The notes beneath the pieces were generated by a model, which was not told the DNA's origin, searched no databases, and saw only the letters and a program-made list of their open reading frames with translations. 64,000 bases of DNA from Trichococcus pasteurii. Its GTDB lineage: Bacteria; Bacillota; Bacilli; Lactobacillales; Aerococcaceae. Position 1 is the first letter of the stretch. Each line of letters opens with the position of its first letter. Shown piece by piece: positions 16,668 to 24,984 of this stretch. Location of the stretch: assembly GCF_900112935.1 (NCBI RefSeq), contig NZ_FONM01000001.1:186001-250000 (forward strand), given 5' to 3'. A program made the position numbers and the translations under genes.

Positions 16668-17441
16668 ATGGTACAAAAAGAAGAATCAAACGTAAGCACA
16701 AAAGTGCAATCGATAGATCGGGCCTTATCAATCCTGGAAACATTGGCAGACTATCCTAGTCTCAGCTTGATGGAGTTGAGCGAAAAAGTCCATCTGCATA
16801 AAGCAACGACCCATCGCTTAGTGAACTCTCTGATGGAGAACGGCTACATCGACCGCAATCCTGACACCAAGCAATATCGCATTTCCCTGAAGATGTTCCA
16901 TCTCGGGAATAAACGTGTCCACAACATCGACTTTTTGAACGTGGCCAAAAGCATGATCCGACAGTTGTCGGATGATACAAAACAGACGGTGCATCTGGTT
17001 GTGGAAGACAACGATGAAGTGCTCTACATCGATAAGTATGGGGAATCCCGCGGTGTGCGGATGCAATCAAAGATCGGTACGAAAGCGCCGCTGTATTGCA
17101 CTGCCGTCGGGAAAGCGCTCCTGAGCACCCGTCAAAACGCTGCCGTCCGTGAATATTGGGACAGTATCGTTCCGGAGCAAAAGACCGGACGCACAATCAC
17201 TACCTATGAAGAACTCATCAATGAACTGGATGAAATCAGAAGGAATGGTTACGCTCTTGATGATGAAGAGTTTGAAGAGGGCATCGTCTGTATCGCTGCT
17301 GCGTTCTCGAGTGCGAGGGAAGTTGCCGCAGGCGCGATCAGCATCTCCTTGCCATTGTCCGATATGGTCGATAAAGACTTCTATACAGGAAAAATTTTGG
17401 AGTATTCCACAAAAATTTCACAGTTGCTCGGTCACTTTTGA
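16668..17441 (+). CDS. IclR-family regulator (KdgR-like) of hexuronate genes
   Basis: The protein has 257 residues: an N-terminal winged helix (about 10-70, with LMELSEKVHLHKATTHRLVNSL) and a C-terminal effector-binding IclR domain (about 85-255). Relatives bind keto-deoxygluconate or other intermediates and repress catabolic operons. ATG at 16668 is chosen because AAAGGATGATC lies 7 nt before it; an upstream frame to 16599 lacks a ribosome site. The gene sits between the divergent symporter and the kdgA operon, and like operators occur at all three promoters. Confidence 0.88.
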   Translation: MVQKEESNVSTKVQSIDRALSILETLADYPSLSLMELSEKVHLHKATTHRLVNSLMENGYIDRNPDTKQYRISLKMFHLGNKRVHNIDFLNVAKSMIRQLSDDTKQTVHLVVEDNDEVLYIDKYGESRGVRMQSKIGTKAPLYCTAVGKALLSTRQNAAVREYWDSIVPEQKTGRTITTYEELINELDEIRRNGYALDDEEFEEGIVCIAAAFSSAREVAAGAISISLPLSDMVDKDFYTGKILEYSTKISQLLGHF

Positions 17442-17474
17442 TCCTTTCCGATCTGAGGCCGATACAGATGCAGC

Positions 17475-17518
17475 TCCCCACGAAACGCATGATACTTGCG
17501 TTTGTGGGGATTTTTTTT
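17475..17518 (+). terminator. Terminator after the IclR gene
   Basis: A 14-bp stem (TCCCCACGAAACGCA with TGCGTTTGTGGGGA, one wobble pair) is followed by eight T. Confidence 0.88.
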
Positions 17519-17610
17519 GTATATCCTTTTGTTTTTATCGGGCCATTCAAGGGTATGCCACAAAATTTTCACAATTGGCCACTCATTTTTATATTTCTGA
17601 TGGAATTTCG

Positions 17611-17677
17611 TTGACATAAAAGATGGTAAATTCTATAATGAACTCGAGTTATGATACTGAGTTCCACAATGCGAAAC
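17611..17677 (+). promoter_or_regulatory. Promoter and operator 3 of the hexuronate operon
   Basis: A consensus promoter: TTGACA (17611-17616), exactly 17 bp, TATAAT (17634-17639). Operator-like GTTCCACAATGCGAAAC (17661-17677) lies about 22 bp downstream. A second inverted pair, GAACTC...GAGTTC (17640-17645, 17659-17664), and the palindrome AACTCGAGTT (17641-17650) add possible binding sites. Confidence 0.75.
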
Positions 17678-17696
17678 CATGAATGGAGGATGACAA

Positions 17697-18344
17697 ATGA
17701 GCGTCAAAAGAGATACCCTGGCTCAATTACAAGAGAATTACCTGTTTGCAGTAGTGCGCGGAGCTTCCGAAGAGGCAGGTTATGAGATTTCAAAAGCAGC
17801 TTATCAAGGAGGCATCAAGAACATCGAGGTGACATTTTCGACACCAGGTGCTGAAAATGTTATGCGTAAGCTGTCTGATGAATTCGCAGGTACGGATATG
17901 GTGGTAGGTGCAGGTACGGTATTGGATGATGTCGCTGCGAGAATTTCAATCATGAATGGAGCAAAATTTATCGTAAGCCCTTCCTTCAATGAGAAAATTT
18001 CGAGAATGTGCAACCTATACACTGTTCCATACTTGCCTGGATGCGGATCTGTTACAGAGATTCAAATGGCTCTGGAAACCGGCTGTGAAGTAGTGAAGCT
18101 TTTCCCGGGTGGTTTGTTGGGTCCTGGATTCATCAAAGACGTTCATGGTCCTATTCCTTGGGTTGACGTGATGCCATCAGGTGGCGTAAGCATTGAAAAC
18201 ATGGATAAATGGATCGCAAACGGAGCATGGTCAGTCGGTGTCGGCAGTGCCTTGACAAGAAACCTTAAAGAAGGCGGCTACGCTAGTGTAACAGCTGCAG
18301 CTAAAGAATTTGCCGATCGTTTGGCAGAAATCAAAGTGCAATAA
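17697..18344 (+). CDS. kdgA: 2-dehydro-3-deoxyphosphogluconate (KDPG) aldolase
   Basis: This class-I aldolase splits KDPG into pyruvate and glyceraldehyde-3-phosphate, the last step of hexuronate breakdown. It has 215 residues. The Schiff-base lysine lies in CEVVKLFPGG, and the phosphate loop is near MPSGGVSIEN. Other family motifs are GGIKNIEVTF and VGAGTVLD. ATG follows TGGAGGATGAC. It is first in the operon; the genes for the preceding isomerase, dehydratase and reductase follow with short gaps. Confidence 0.93.
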   Translation: MSVKRDTLAQLQENYLFAVVRGASEEAGYEISKAAYQGGIKNIEVTFSTPGAENVMRKLSDEFAGTDMVVGAGTVLDDVAARISIMNGAKFIVSPSFNEKISRMCNLYTVPYLPGCGSVTEIQMALETGCEVVKLFPGGLLGPGFIKDVHGPIPWVDVMPSGGVSIENMDKWIANGAWSVGVGSALTRNLKEGGYASVTAAAKEFADRLAEIKVQ

Positions 18345-18387
18345 TCAATAATAGTTCAAAATAAAGCTCGGAAGGGGATTTCTTCAC

Positions 18388-19803
18388 ATGTCATTTATTC
18401 ATGACGACTTTATGTTACAGTCCGAAACGGCCAAAAAACTTTACCACGAATATGCGGAAAACATGCCCATCTTCGATTACCACTGCCATTTGGTCCCGCA
18501 ACAGATTGCTGAAGACTATGAGTTCGAAAACATTACGGAATTATGGTTGGGCGGAGATCATTACAAATGGCGCGCGATGCGTGCGATGGGAATTCCGGAA
18601 GAAAAAATTACCGGCAATGCTTCTCCAGAAGAAAAATTTGAAGCCTGGGCCTACACTGCTGAAAATGCAGTAGGGAATCCGTTGTTCCACTGGACAGCCT
18701 TGGAATTGAAAAAGTATTTCCATATAGAAGAAACACTCACCAGCGCAAACTGGAAGGAAATCTATGCGGAATGCAACCGTGTGTTGAAGGAAGAAAAGCT
18801 TACAGCGCGTAAATTGATCAAAAATTCCAACGTCACCTTCATTTGCACGACAGACAATCCAACGGATACGTTGGAATGGCACAAAGCAATCGCTGAAGAT
18901 GAGACATTCGATGTGGCCGTCCTGCCTGGTTTCCGTCCGGATGAAGCTTTCGCGATCCAGGATGCAGCCAAGTTTGCTGGGTTCATCGGAAAAATGCAGG
19001 AGGCGACCGGCAAGGAAATGAAGACATTCGCTGAGTTGCTGGAAGGAATGGAAGAACGGATCCAATATTTTGCGGATCATGGTTCGAACGTTTCCGACCA
19101 CGGTCTGTCCCAAATCTATTATGCTGAAGGCACGGATGAAGAAATTGAAGCCATCTACGCCAAAGCGATTGCTGGGGACAGTGTTTCTGAAGCGGAGTAC
19201 GCAAAATACCAAACACGCTTGTTGGTGGAACTCGGCAAAATCTATGCTGCCAAAGACTTCGTGATGCAATTGCACTTCGGCGCCATCCGCAACAACAATA
19301 AACGCATGTTTGCCGCATTAGGAGCGGATGCCGGCTTCGACTCCATACAGGATCAACCGAACGTCTCCTATGCTTTGAACAATCTCCTTGGTGCAATGGA
19401 CCTGACAAATGAATTGCCTAAATTCATCGCCTATAATCTTGACCCTACTTATTTTGATCTGGTGGGAACGGCAATCACGAACTTCCAAGTGAACGATAAA
19501 GGCATCAAGAGCAAAGTTCAGATGGGTTCTGGTTGGTGGTTCAACGACACGAAGTACGGCATGCTGAAACAATTGAAATCATTATCCGAAGCAGGTTTGT
19601 TGATGAATTTTGTCGGCATGCTGACAGATTCAAGAAGTTTCATCTCCTATACGCGTCATGAGTATTTCCGCCGCATCTTGTGTGATTTCATCGGTGATCT
19701 CGTGGAACGTGGAGAAATCCCGAATGATGCCAAGTTATTGGAAAAGCTGATCACGAACATCAGCTACAACAACACTGTAGAATACTTTGATTTTAAAAAA
19801 TAA
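18388..19803 (+). CDS. uxaC: Glucuronate isomerase
   Basis: It converts D-glucuronate to D-fructuronate (and galacturonate to tagaturonate) in the cytosol. The 471 residues are the family length. The amidohydrolase-like barrel shows FDYHCHLVPQ (metal histidines), LWLGGDHYKWRAMRAMG, and the later MQLHFGAIRNNN motif. GAAGGGG lies about 10 nt before ATG. The next gene follows after 34 nt. Confidence 0.96.
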   Translation: MSFIHDDFMLQSETAKKLYHEYAENMPIFDYHCHLVPQQIAEDYEFENITELWLGGDHYKWRAMRAMGIPEEKITGNASPEEKFEAWAYTAENAVGNPLFHWTALELKKYFHIEETLTSANWKEIYAECNRVLKEEKLTARKLIKNSNVTFICTTDNPTDTLEWHKAIAEDETFDVAVLPGFRPDEAFAIQDAAKFAGFIGKMQEATGKEMKTFAELLEGMEERIQYFADHGSNVSDHGLSQIYYAEGTDEEIEAIYAKAIAGDSVSEAEYAKYQTRLLVELGKIYAAKDFVMQLHFGAIRNNNKRMFAALGADAGFDSIQDQPNVSYALNNLLGAMDLTNELPKFIAYNLDPTYFDLVGTAITNFQVNDKGIKSKVQMGSGWWFNDTKYGMLKQLKSLSEAGLLMNFVGMLTDSRSFISYTRHEYFRRILCDFIGDLVERGEIPNDAKLLEKLITNISYNNTVEYFDFKK

Positions 19804-19837
19804 AAAAATATAAAAAAAGAATAGGAAGTGTATTGCA

Positions 19838-20890
19838 ATGGAAATGTCATTCAGATGGTACGGTCACGATGATCCTGTTACATTGAAAAATATCCGTCAA
19901 ATCCCTGGTATGAAAGGAATCGTTACTGCAGTTTACGATATCCCGGTTGGTCAGCCTTGGCCATTGGAAAGAATCGAAAAATTGAAAGCAGACGTTGAAG
20001 CAGAAGGTATGTACATCTCTGTTATTGAATCTGTTCCGGTTCACGAATCCATTAAATTGGGTCGTCCGGATCGTGATCAATACATCAGTGCCTACAAAGA
20101 AACCTTGCGTAACTTGGGTAAAGCAGGGATTCCTGTTGTATGTTACAACTTTATGCCAATCTTTGACTGGACTCGTTCCAACTTGGCATACGAATTGCCG
20201 GATGGTTCAAATGCGTTGATCTTCGATGAAGAAGAAGTGAACAAAATGGACCCACGTACGCTTTCTCTTCCAGGTTGGGACGAAAGCTACACTGCTGAAG
20301 AAATGAACGCTTTAATGGATGAATACAAAGAAGTTGACGAAGAAAAACTATGGGAAAACCTGGAATACTTCATTAAAGAAATCATCCCGGTTGCTGAGGC
20401 AGCTGGCGTGAAGATGGCGATTCACCCTGATGATCCTCCATACAGCATCTTCGGATTGCCTCGTATCATCACAGGCGGAGAAGCATTGAACCGTTTCATC
20501 AAATTGTACGACAGCGAATATAACGGCGTTACATTATGCGTAGGTTCATTCGCTTCAGATCCTAAAAACGATGCAGTAGCAATCTTGAAAGATATGCTTG
20601 CTAAAAAACGTGTAAACTTCGTGCATGCACGTAACGTGAAATTGGTCGGCGGACGTTCATTTGAAGAATCTGCTCACTTGTCCGAAATGGGATCCATTGA
20701 TATGTATGAAGTAGTAAAAGCATGTGTGGAAGGCGGCTTTGAAGGTGCAATCCGTCCAGACCATGGCCGTATGATTTGGGGAGAAACTGGTAAACCAGGG
20801 TATGGTTTGTATGACCGTGCGTTGGGTGCCACTTACCTGAATGGTTTGGAAGAAGCAGTGAAGAAAAACTTGAAAGCTCAAAAACAATAA
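19838..20890 (+). CDS. uxuA: Mannonate dehydratase
   Basis: It dehydrates D-mannonate to 2-keto-3-deoxygluconate. The 350 residues form a TIM-barrel enzyme of normal length. Visible are SFRWYG at the N-terminus, the metal region MAIHPDDPPYSIFGLPRI, and the C-terminal IRPDHGRMIWGE. Codon use is strongly biased, as in highly expressed genes. The start follows AGGAAGTG. The SDR gene follows after 18 nt. Confidence 0.96.
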   Translation: MEMSFRWYGHDDPVTLKNIRQIPGMKGIVTAVYDIPVGQPWPLERIEKLKADVEAEGMYISVIESVPVHESIKLGRPDRDQYISAYKETLRNLGKAGIPVVCYNFMPIFDWTRSNLAYELPDGSNALIFDEEEVNKMDPRTLSLPGWDESYTAEEMNALMDEYKEVDEEKLWENLEYFIKEIIPVAEAAGVKMAIHPDDPPYSIFGLPRIITGGEALNRFIKLYDSEYNGVTLCVGSFASDPKNDAVAILKDMLAKKRVNFVHARNVKLVGGRSFEESAHLSEMGSIDMYEVVKACVEGGFEGAIRPDHGRMIWGETGKPGYGLYDRALGATYLNGLEEAVKKNLKAQKQ

Positions 20891-20908
20891 GAAAGAAGGA
20901 AAATCACC

Positions 20909-21754
20909 ATGACAAGCCCATTCGTTCATGATTTTACCGATAAAGTAGTAGTAGTAACAGGTGCTGGCGGCGTTTTATGCTCTTATTTCGCGAAAGAATT
21001 CGCTAGAGCAGGCGCAAAAGTAGCCCTTTTGGACTTAAACTTGGATAATGCACAAGGATACGCTGACGAAATCGTAGCTGAAGGCGGAATCGCTAAAGCA
21101 TTCAAAGCCAACGTATTGGAATTGCCAAGTCTGCAAGCAGCTAAGGAAGCTGTCGTAGCTGAATTAGGCGAAGTGGATATCTTGGTCAACGGTGCAGGCG
21201 GCAATAACCCGCGCGCAACAACCGACAACGAATACCATGAAACTGATCTTCCGGAAGGAACAAAAACATTCTTTGACTTGGAACAAAGCGGCATCGAATT
21301 CGTCTTCAACTTGAACTTCTTGGGTACAGTATTGCCTACACAAGTTTTTGCTAAAGACATGGTTGGCCGTCCAGGCGCTAACATCATCAACATCTCAAGC
21401 ATGAACGGTTTCACACCATTGACCAAAATCGTTGCTTACTCAGGCGCGAAAGCTGCTATTTCCAACTTGACTGAATGGCTGGCTGTACACTTCTCGCACG
21501 TAGGCATCCGTGTCAATGCGATCGCTCCAGGTTTCTTGGTTTCAAAACAAAACCAAGCGTTGTTGTTCAACGAAGATGGCACACCGACTCCTCGTACAGG
21601 CAAAATCCTGAATGGCACGCCAATGGGCCGTTTCGGCGAACCGCATGAATTGATCGGCGGCTTGCTGTTCTTGGCAGACGAAAAAGCTGCAAGCTTTGTG
21701 AATGGCGTAGTATTGCCGATCGATGGCGGCTTCAATGCGTATTCAGGCGTATAA
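20909..21754 (+). CDS. uxuB: SDR oxidoreductase, probable fructuronate/mannonate reductase (YjmF-like)
   Basis: A short-chain dehydrogenase of 281 residues with a Rossmann nucleotide site (TGAGGVLCSYFA), NAG-type motif LVNGAGGNNP, and the Ser...Tyr-x3-Lys triad (SSMNGF, AYSGAK). It is close in context and length to B. subtilis YjmF, which replaces the long-chain UxuB. By position it should reduce D-fructuronate to D-mannonate with NAD(P)H, between UxaC and UxuA. The function is inferred from context; the symbol is used in that sense. Confidence 0.85.
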   Translation: MTSPFVHDFTDKVVVVTGAGGVLCSYFAKEFARAGAKVALLDLNLDNAQGYADEIVAEGGIAKAFKANVLELPSLQAAKEAVVAELGEVDILVNGAGGNNPRATTDNEYHETDLPEGTKTFFDLEQSGIEFVFNLNFLGTVLPTQVFAKDMVGRPGANIINISSMNGFTPLTKIVAYSGAKAAISNLTEWLAVHFSHVGIRVNAIAPGFLVSKQNQALLFNEDGTPTPRTGKILNGTPMGRFGEPHELIGGLLFLADEKAASFVNGVVLPIDGGFNAYSGV

Positions 21755-21771
21755 GTTTAGGTAATTGAATA

Positions 21772-21825
21772 GGGCAGATAGAACGAAATGTGTTGCACAG
21801 TTCTTCTCTATCTGCCCTTTTTTTG
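21772..21825 (+). terminator. Terminator inside the hexuronate gene run
   Basis: GGGCAGATAG (21772-21781) pairs with CTATCTGCCC (21808-21817), with further pairing inside the loop, and is followed by T7. It separates kdgA-uxuB from the HAD and GH3 genes, probably as a partial terminator. Confidence 0.75.
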
Positions 21826-21849
21826 ATATCAAGTTAGGAGAGAAAAATT

Positions 21850-22698
21850 ATGTCTACACACCCAACACAATTTACGAAACAAAAACAATTCTTAGTATGC
21901 GTCGATTCCGACGGCTGCGGAATGGATACGATGAACGTGAAACATGAACGTTTCTTCGGACCTTTGGCAGCTGACGAGTACGGCATCAAAAATCGCGAAA
22001 CATTCTTGGCTGACTGGAACCGCATCAACCTGTTCTCCAGCACACGCGGCATCAATCGCTTTAAAGCATTGGTCTTGACATTGATTGAAGCACAGGAAAA
22101 AGGCGAAGACATCGGGGACATCACTGCTTTGACCGATTGGGCAAACAATGCGCCATCGTTATCGAATGCGTCCCTGGAAGCGGAGGTTGCGAAAGCGTCT
22201 TCCGAAGATTTAGAAAAAGCTTTGGTATGGAGCAAAAAAGTCAACGAAGGCATCGAAACGGAATTGGCGGGAGAAGATAAGCCGTTCCCTGGCGTTCTCG
22301 AAGGACTGACAAAAATCCACAGCCTGACGGATGTCGCAATCGTGAGCTCAGCCAACAGCGAAGCTTTGAACAGCGAATGGAACAGACACAATCTGATGCC
22401 GCAAGTTGACGTAGTCTATGGACAAGAAGTCGGCAGCAAAGCGGACGCTATTGCTGATTTGTTGACGAAAGGTTATGCAGCGGACGAAATTTTGATGGTC
22501 GGCGACGCACCTGGCGATGAACAAGCGGCAACCGTAAATGGCGTATTCTATTATCCGATTCTTTTCGGAAAAGAAGAATTCTCTTGGGAACGTCTAAGCA
22601 ATGAAGCAATCGAGAAATTCTTGAACAAAGAATATGCAGGAGCTTATCAGGAAAAAGTGCTTGGGGAATTCCATGCCTTATTGGCTCAATTCGATTAA
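21850..22698 (+). CDS. HAD-superfamily hydrolase, unknown substrate
   Basis: The protein has 282 residues. HAD motif I is CVDSDGCGMD (Asp nucleophile and general acid), motif II is IVSSAN (Ser), motif III is GSKADAI (Lys) and motif IV is MVGDAPGD. A helical cap of about 150 residues lies between I and II. It is probably a sugar-phosphate phosphatase or phosphonatase-like enzyme. The TTAGGAG site precedes ATG. It follows the glucuronate genes and precedes a GH3 gene, so it probably serves the same substrate; this is inference. Confidence 0.75.
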   Translation: MSTHPTQFTKQKQFLVCVDSDGCGMDTMNVKHERFFGPLAADEYGIKNRETFLADWNRINLFSSTRGINRFKALVLTLIEAQEKGEDIGDITALTDWANNAPSLSNASLEAEVAKASSEDLEKALVWSKKVNEGIETELAGEDKPFPGVLEGLTKIHSLTDVAIVSSANSEALNSEWNRHNLMPQVDVVYGQEVGSKADAIADLLTKGYAADEILMVGDAPGDEQAATVNGVFYYPILFGKEEFSWERLSNEAIEKFLNKEYAGAYQEKVLGEFHALLAQFD

Positions 22699-22751
22699 TT
22701 TCATTTTCAATAGTTGCAAGTTGGAAACATTACGTTATCAGGAGGAAAAAA

Positions 22752-24494
22752 GTGCCAAAATTAGTTGATTTAAAAGCAAAACCGTACAATCTTGACGACA
22801 AACAGATCGCTTGGGTAAACGAAACGATCGCGGGTATGACGGATGAGGAAAAAGTAGGACAACTGTTCACGAACCTTTTCTTCTTCGGAAATGATGCCTT
22901 CTCAGGAAACGACTTCACAAACCAAGAAATCATCGAAAAATTCCACATCGGTGGCGCACGCTATCACGGCAATTCAAAAGAAGATATCCAGGATTTGTTG
23001 AACGAATTGCAATCCATGTCCAAAATTCCTCTATTGGTGGCTGCCAACTGCGATGCAGGCGGAAACGGCGCATGCGGCGAAGGCACGTACATCGCTTCCG
23101 GTGCACAGTGTGAAGCTGCTGGCGATCCACAAGTTTCTTACCATGCCGGGCTGGTTTCTGCCCGTGAAGAAAAAGCTTTGGGCGTCAACGTCAACTTCGA
23201 CCCATGTGTGGACATCCTTTACAACTGGAGAAACACAATCGTCAATACGCGTGCTTACGGTACGGATGCAGAAACTGTCATCAAATATACGAATGCTTAT
23301 TTGGATGGCTTGACTGCTGAAAACGGCGAAAACATGGAAGACGGCGTTATCCAATGCATCAAGCACTTCCCTGGAGACGGAACGGAAGAACGCGACCAGC
23401 ATCTGGTCTTGGGCATCAATGAATTGAGCCCTGCAGAATGGCGCGCTTCATTCGGTAAAGTTTACCAAAACCACATCGATCGCGGTGTTGAAATGATCAT
23501 GGCAGGCCACATTGCAGTCCCTGCTTTGCAAAAAGAATTGAACCCTGCTTTGGAAGACAAAGACATCATGCCGGCAACGTTGGCGGAAGAATTGATCCAA
23601 GATGAATTGAAGGGCGAACTGAATTTCAATGGTCTTGTCATTACCGATGCAACACACATGCTGGGAATGACATCGGCTATGCGCCGCGAAGATTATGTTC
23701 CAAAAGCAATCGCGGCTGGTTGCGATATGTTCCTTTTCTTCAATAACATCGAAGAGGACTTCGGTTTCATGCTGAAAGGCTACCAAAACGGCGTCATCAC
23801 TGAAGAACGTTTGACTGATGCTTTGCGTCGTATTTTGGGCTTGAAAGCTAAATTGCACTTGCCGGAAAAACAAGCAAACGGCACGTTGTTGCGCACACGC
23901 GAAGACTTGAACATCATCGGCTGTGAGGAACACTTGCAATGGAGAGCGGAAGCTGCTGATAAAGGAATCTCTTTGATCAAAGATACCCAAAACAACTTGC
24001 CGATCAACCCTGTTGATCACAAACGCATCCGTCTGTACATTTTGGAAGGCGAAAAAGGCGGAATCAACGATGCCGGTTCAGCAACGCAACAACTGTTCAT
24101 TGATGAATTGACAAGCCGCGGCTATGAAGTGACTGTAAACGAACGCGGCTCACGCGTCAAAGGCGCTACTTTGAAATACCGTGATGAAGTGGACTTCGCT
24201 TTGGAAGTTTCTGATATCGTCGGCTACGGTGCTCAAAACAACTACCGTATCCAATGGAGCACTGCTATGGCAAACGAAGTTCCTTGGTTTGTTTGGGAAG
24301 TTCCGCATGCGTTCGTATCATTGAACTTCACGACGCATCTGCATGATGCGACAATGGTGAAAACATTCATCAATGCTTACCACAACAACAAAGAAACAAT
24401 CAAACAAGTCGTCGACAAACTGGAAGGCAAATCCGAATTCAAAGGCGGCCACAACGACCTGGTCTGGACCGACAAATGGCAAGCAAAACTATAG
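22752..24494 (+). CDS. Glycoside hydrolase family 3 protein, NagZ-like
   Basis: The 580-residue protein is cytosolic, with no signal peptide. The GH3 barrel carries KHFPGDG-x4-DQH (Lys204, His205, Asp215, His217), the Asp-His dyad of NagZ-type enzymes. The nucleophile is probably Asp299 in LVITDATHML. The usual NagZ PGHG is PGDG here. A second alpha/beta domain covers about 390-580. NagZ relatives remove terminal beta-N-acetylglucosamine; in this locus a beta-glucuronide or other glycoside is possible. The start is GTG after GGAGG. Confidence 0.82.
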   Translation: MPKLVDLKAKPYNLDDKQIAWVNETIAGMTDEEKVGQLFTNLFFFGNDAFSGNDFTNQEIIEKFHIGGARYHGNSKEDIQDLLNELQSMSKIPLLVAANCDAGGNGACGEGTYIASGAQCEAAGDPQVSYHAGLVSAREEKALGVNVNFDPCVDILYNWRNTIVNTRAYGTDAETVIKYTNAYLDGLTAENGENMEDGVIQCIKHFPGDGTEERDQHLVLGINELSPAEWRASFGKVYQNHIDRGVEMIMAGHIAVPALQKELNPALEDKDIMPATLAEELIQDELKGELNFNGLVITDATHMLGMTSAMRREDYVPKAIAAGCDMFLFFNNIEEDFGFMLKGYQNGVITEERLTDALRRILGLKAKLHLPEKQANGTLLRTREDLNIIGCEEHLQWRAEAADKGISLIKDTQNNLPINPVDHKRIRLYILEGEKGGINDAGSATQQLFIDELTSRGYEVTVNERGSRVKGATLKYRDEVDFALEVSDIVGYGAQNNYRIQWSTAMANEVPWFVWEVPHAFVSLNFTTHLHDATMVKTFINAYHNNKETIKQVVDKLEGKSEFKGGHNDLVWTDKWQAKL

Positions 24495-24614
24495 GATGTG
24501 ATGATTCGCGTTTAGATACCCGGACGTTGGAGCACCCAGCGTAGTGAACCTCTTTTGTTCACTACGCTGGGTGTGAAACGGGAGCGGTATCTGCGAATCA
24601 GAACTCAACTACTA
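24494..24614 (+). repeat. Structured intergenic motif, copy 1
   Basis: An outer helix GATTCGC (24503-24509) with GCGAATC (24593-24599) is followed by a conserved GTTT bulge and a second helix AGATACC (24514-24520) with GGTATCT (24586-24592). Inside is a perfect 17-bp hairpin (24533-24549 with 24557-24573). The flanks TAGGAT..GATGA and AGAACTCAACTA recur in copy 2. No coding frame and no U-run follow. Confidence 0.8.
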
Positions 24615-24735
24615 GGATACGATGAATTGCGTTTAGAGGGTGAGCACTAAGGGGACATTACGAGAACGGCCGCTTTTTGGCCGTGACGTAATGTCAACTT
24701 AGGCGGAACCCTCTGCAATTCAGAGTTCAACTAAA
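24615..24735 (+). repeat. Structured intergenic motif, copy 2
   Basis: It has the same architecture as copy 1 with different but compensated pairs: GAATTGC (24624-24630) with GCAATTC (24715-24721), the GTTT bulge, then AGAGGGT (24635-24641) with ACCCTCT (24708-24714). The inner hairpin is unrelated in sequence (GACATTACG with CGTAATGTC, ACGGCC with GGCCGT). A degenerate third piece may follow at 24736-24795. Confidence 0.8.
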
Positions 24736-24841
24736 AAGTGTGTGATGAATCCTGAGCTCAGAGTTTGAGCATCTGAATCGTGACCATTGAAGCAATGTAC
24801 CATTTTGTTCACATATCACCCAAAACACTGTTGTACCAAGT

Positions 24842-24876
24842 AAAGTCGAGAAGCATTATTCTCGACTTTGTTTTTT
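24842..24876 (+). terminator. Terminator upstream of the AraC gene
   Basis: A perfect 11-bp stem (24842-24852 with 24859-24869) is followed by G and six T. Confidence 0.88.
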
Positions 24877-24933
24877 CGAACAACGAAAAGCACTCTCGGT
24901 CAATTATTTGAAAAATGTAAGCATTTCAGGGCA

Positions 24934-24962
24934 TTGAATTGTAACCGCTATTATTTTATACT
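24934..24962 (+). promoter_or_regulatory. Promoter of the AraC/oxidoreductase operon
   Basis: TTGAAT (24934-24939), 17 bp, TATACT (24957-24962). The predicted transcript start near 24969 excludes the upstream part of the open frame from translation. Confidence 0.6.
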
Positions 24963-24984
24963 TTTAAGTGTCAAAGAGAGGGAG

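Noticed and set aside
24736-24795. Third copy of the structured intergenic motif
   Set aside because: Only fragments (GATGAATC, TCTGAATC, CTCA..TGAG) recur and the two-helix frame cannot be drawn, so it is at best a degenerate remnant.
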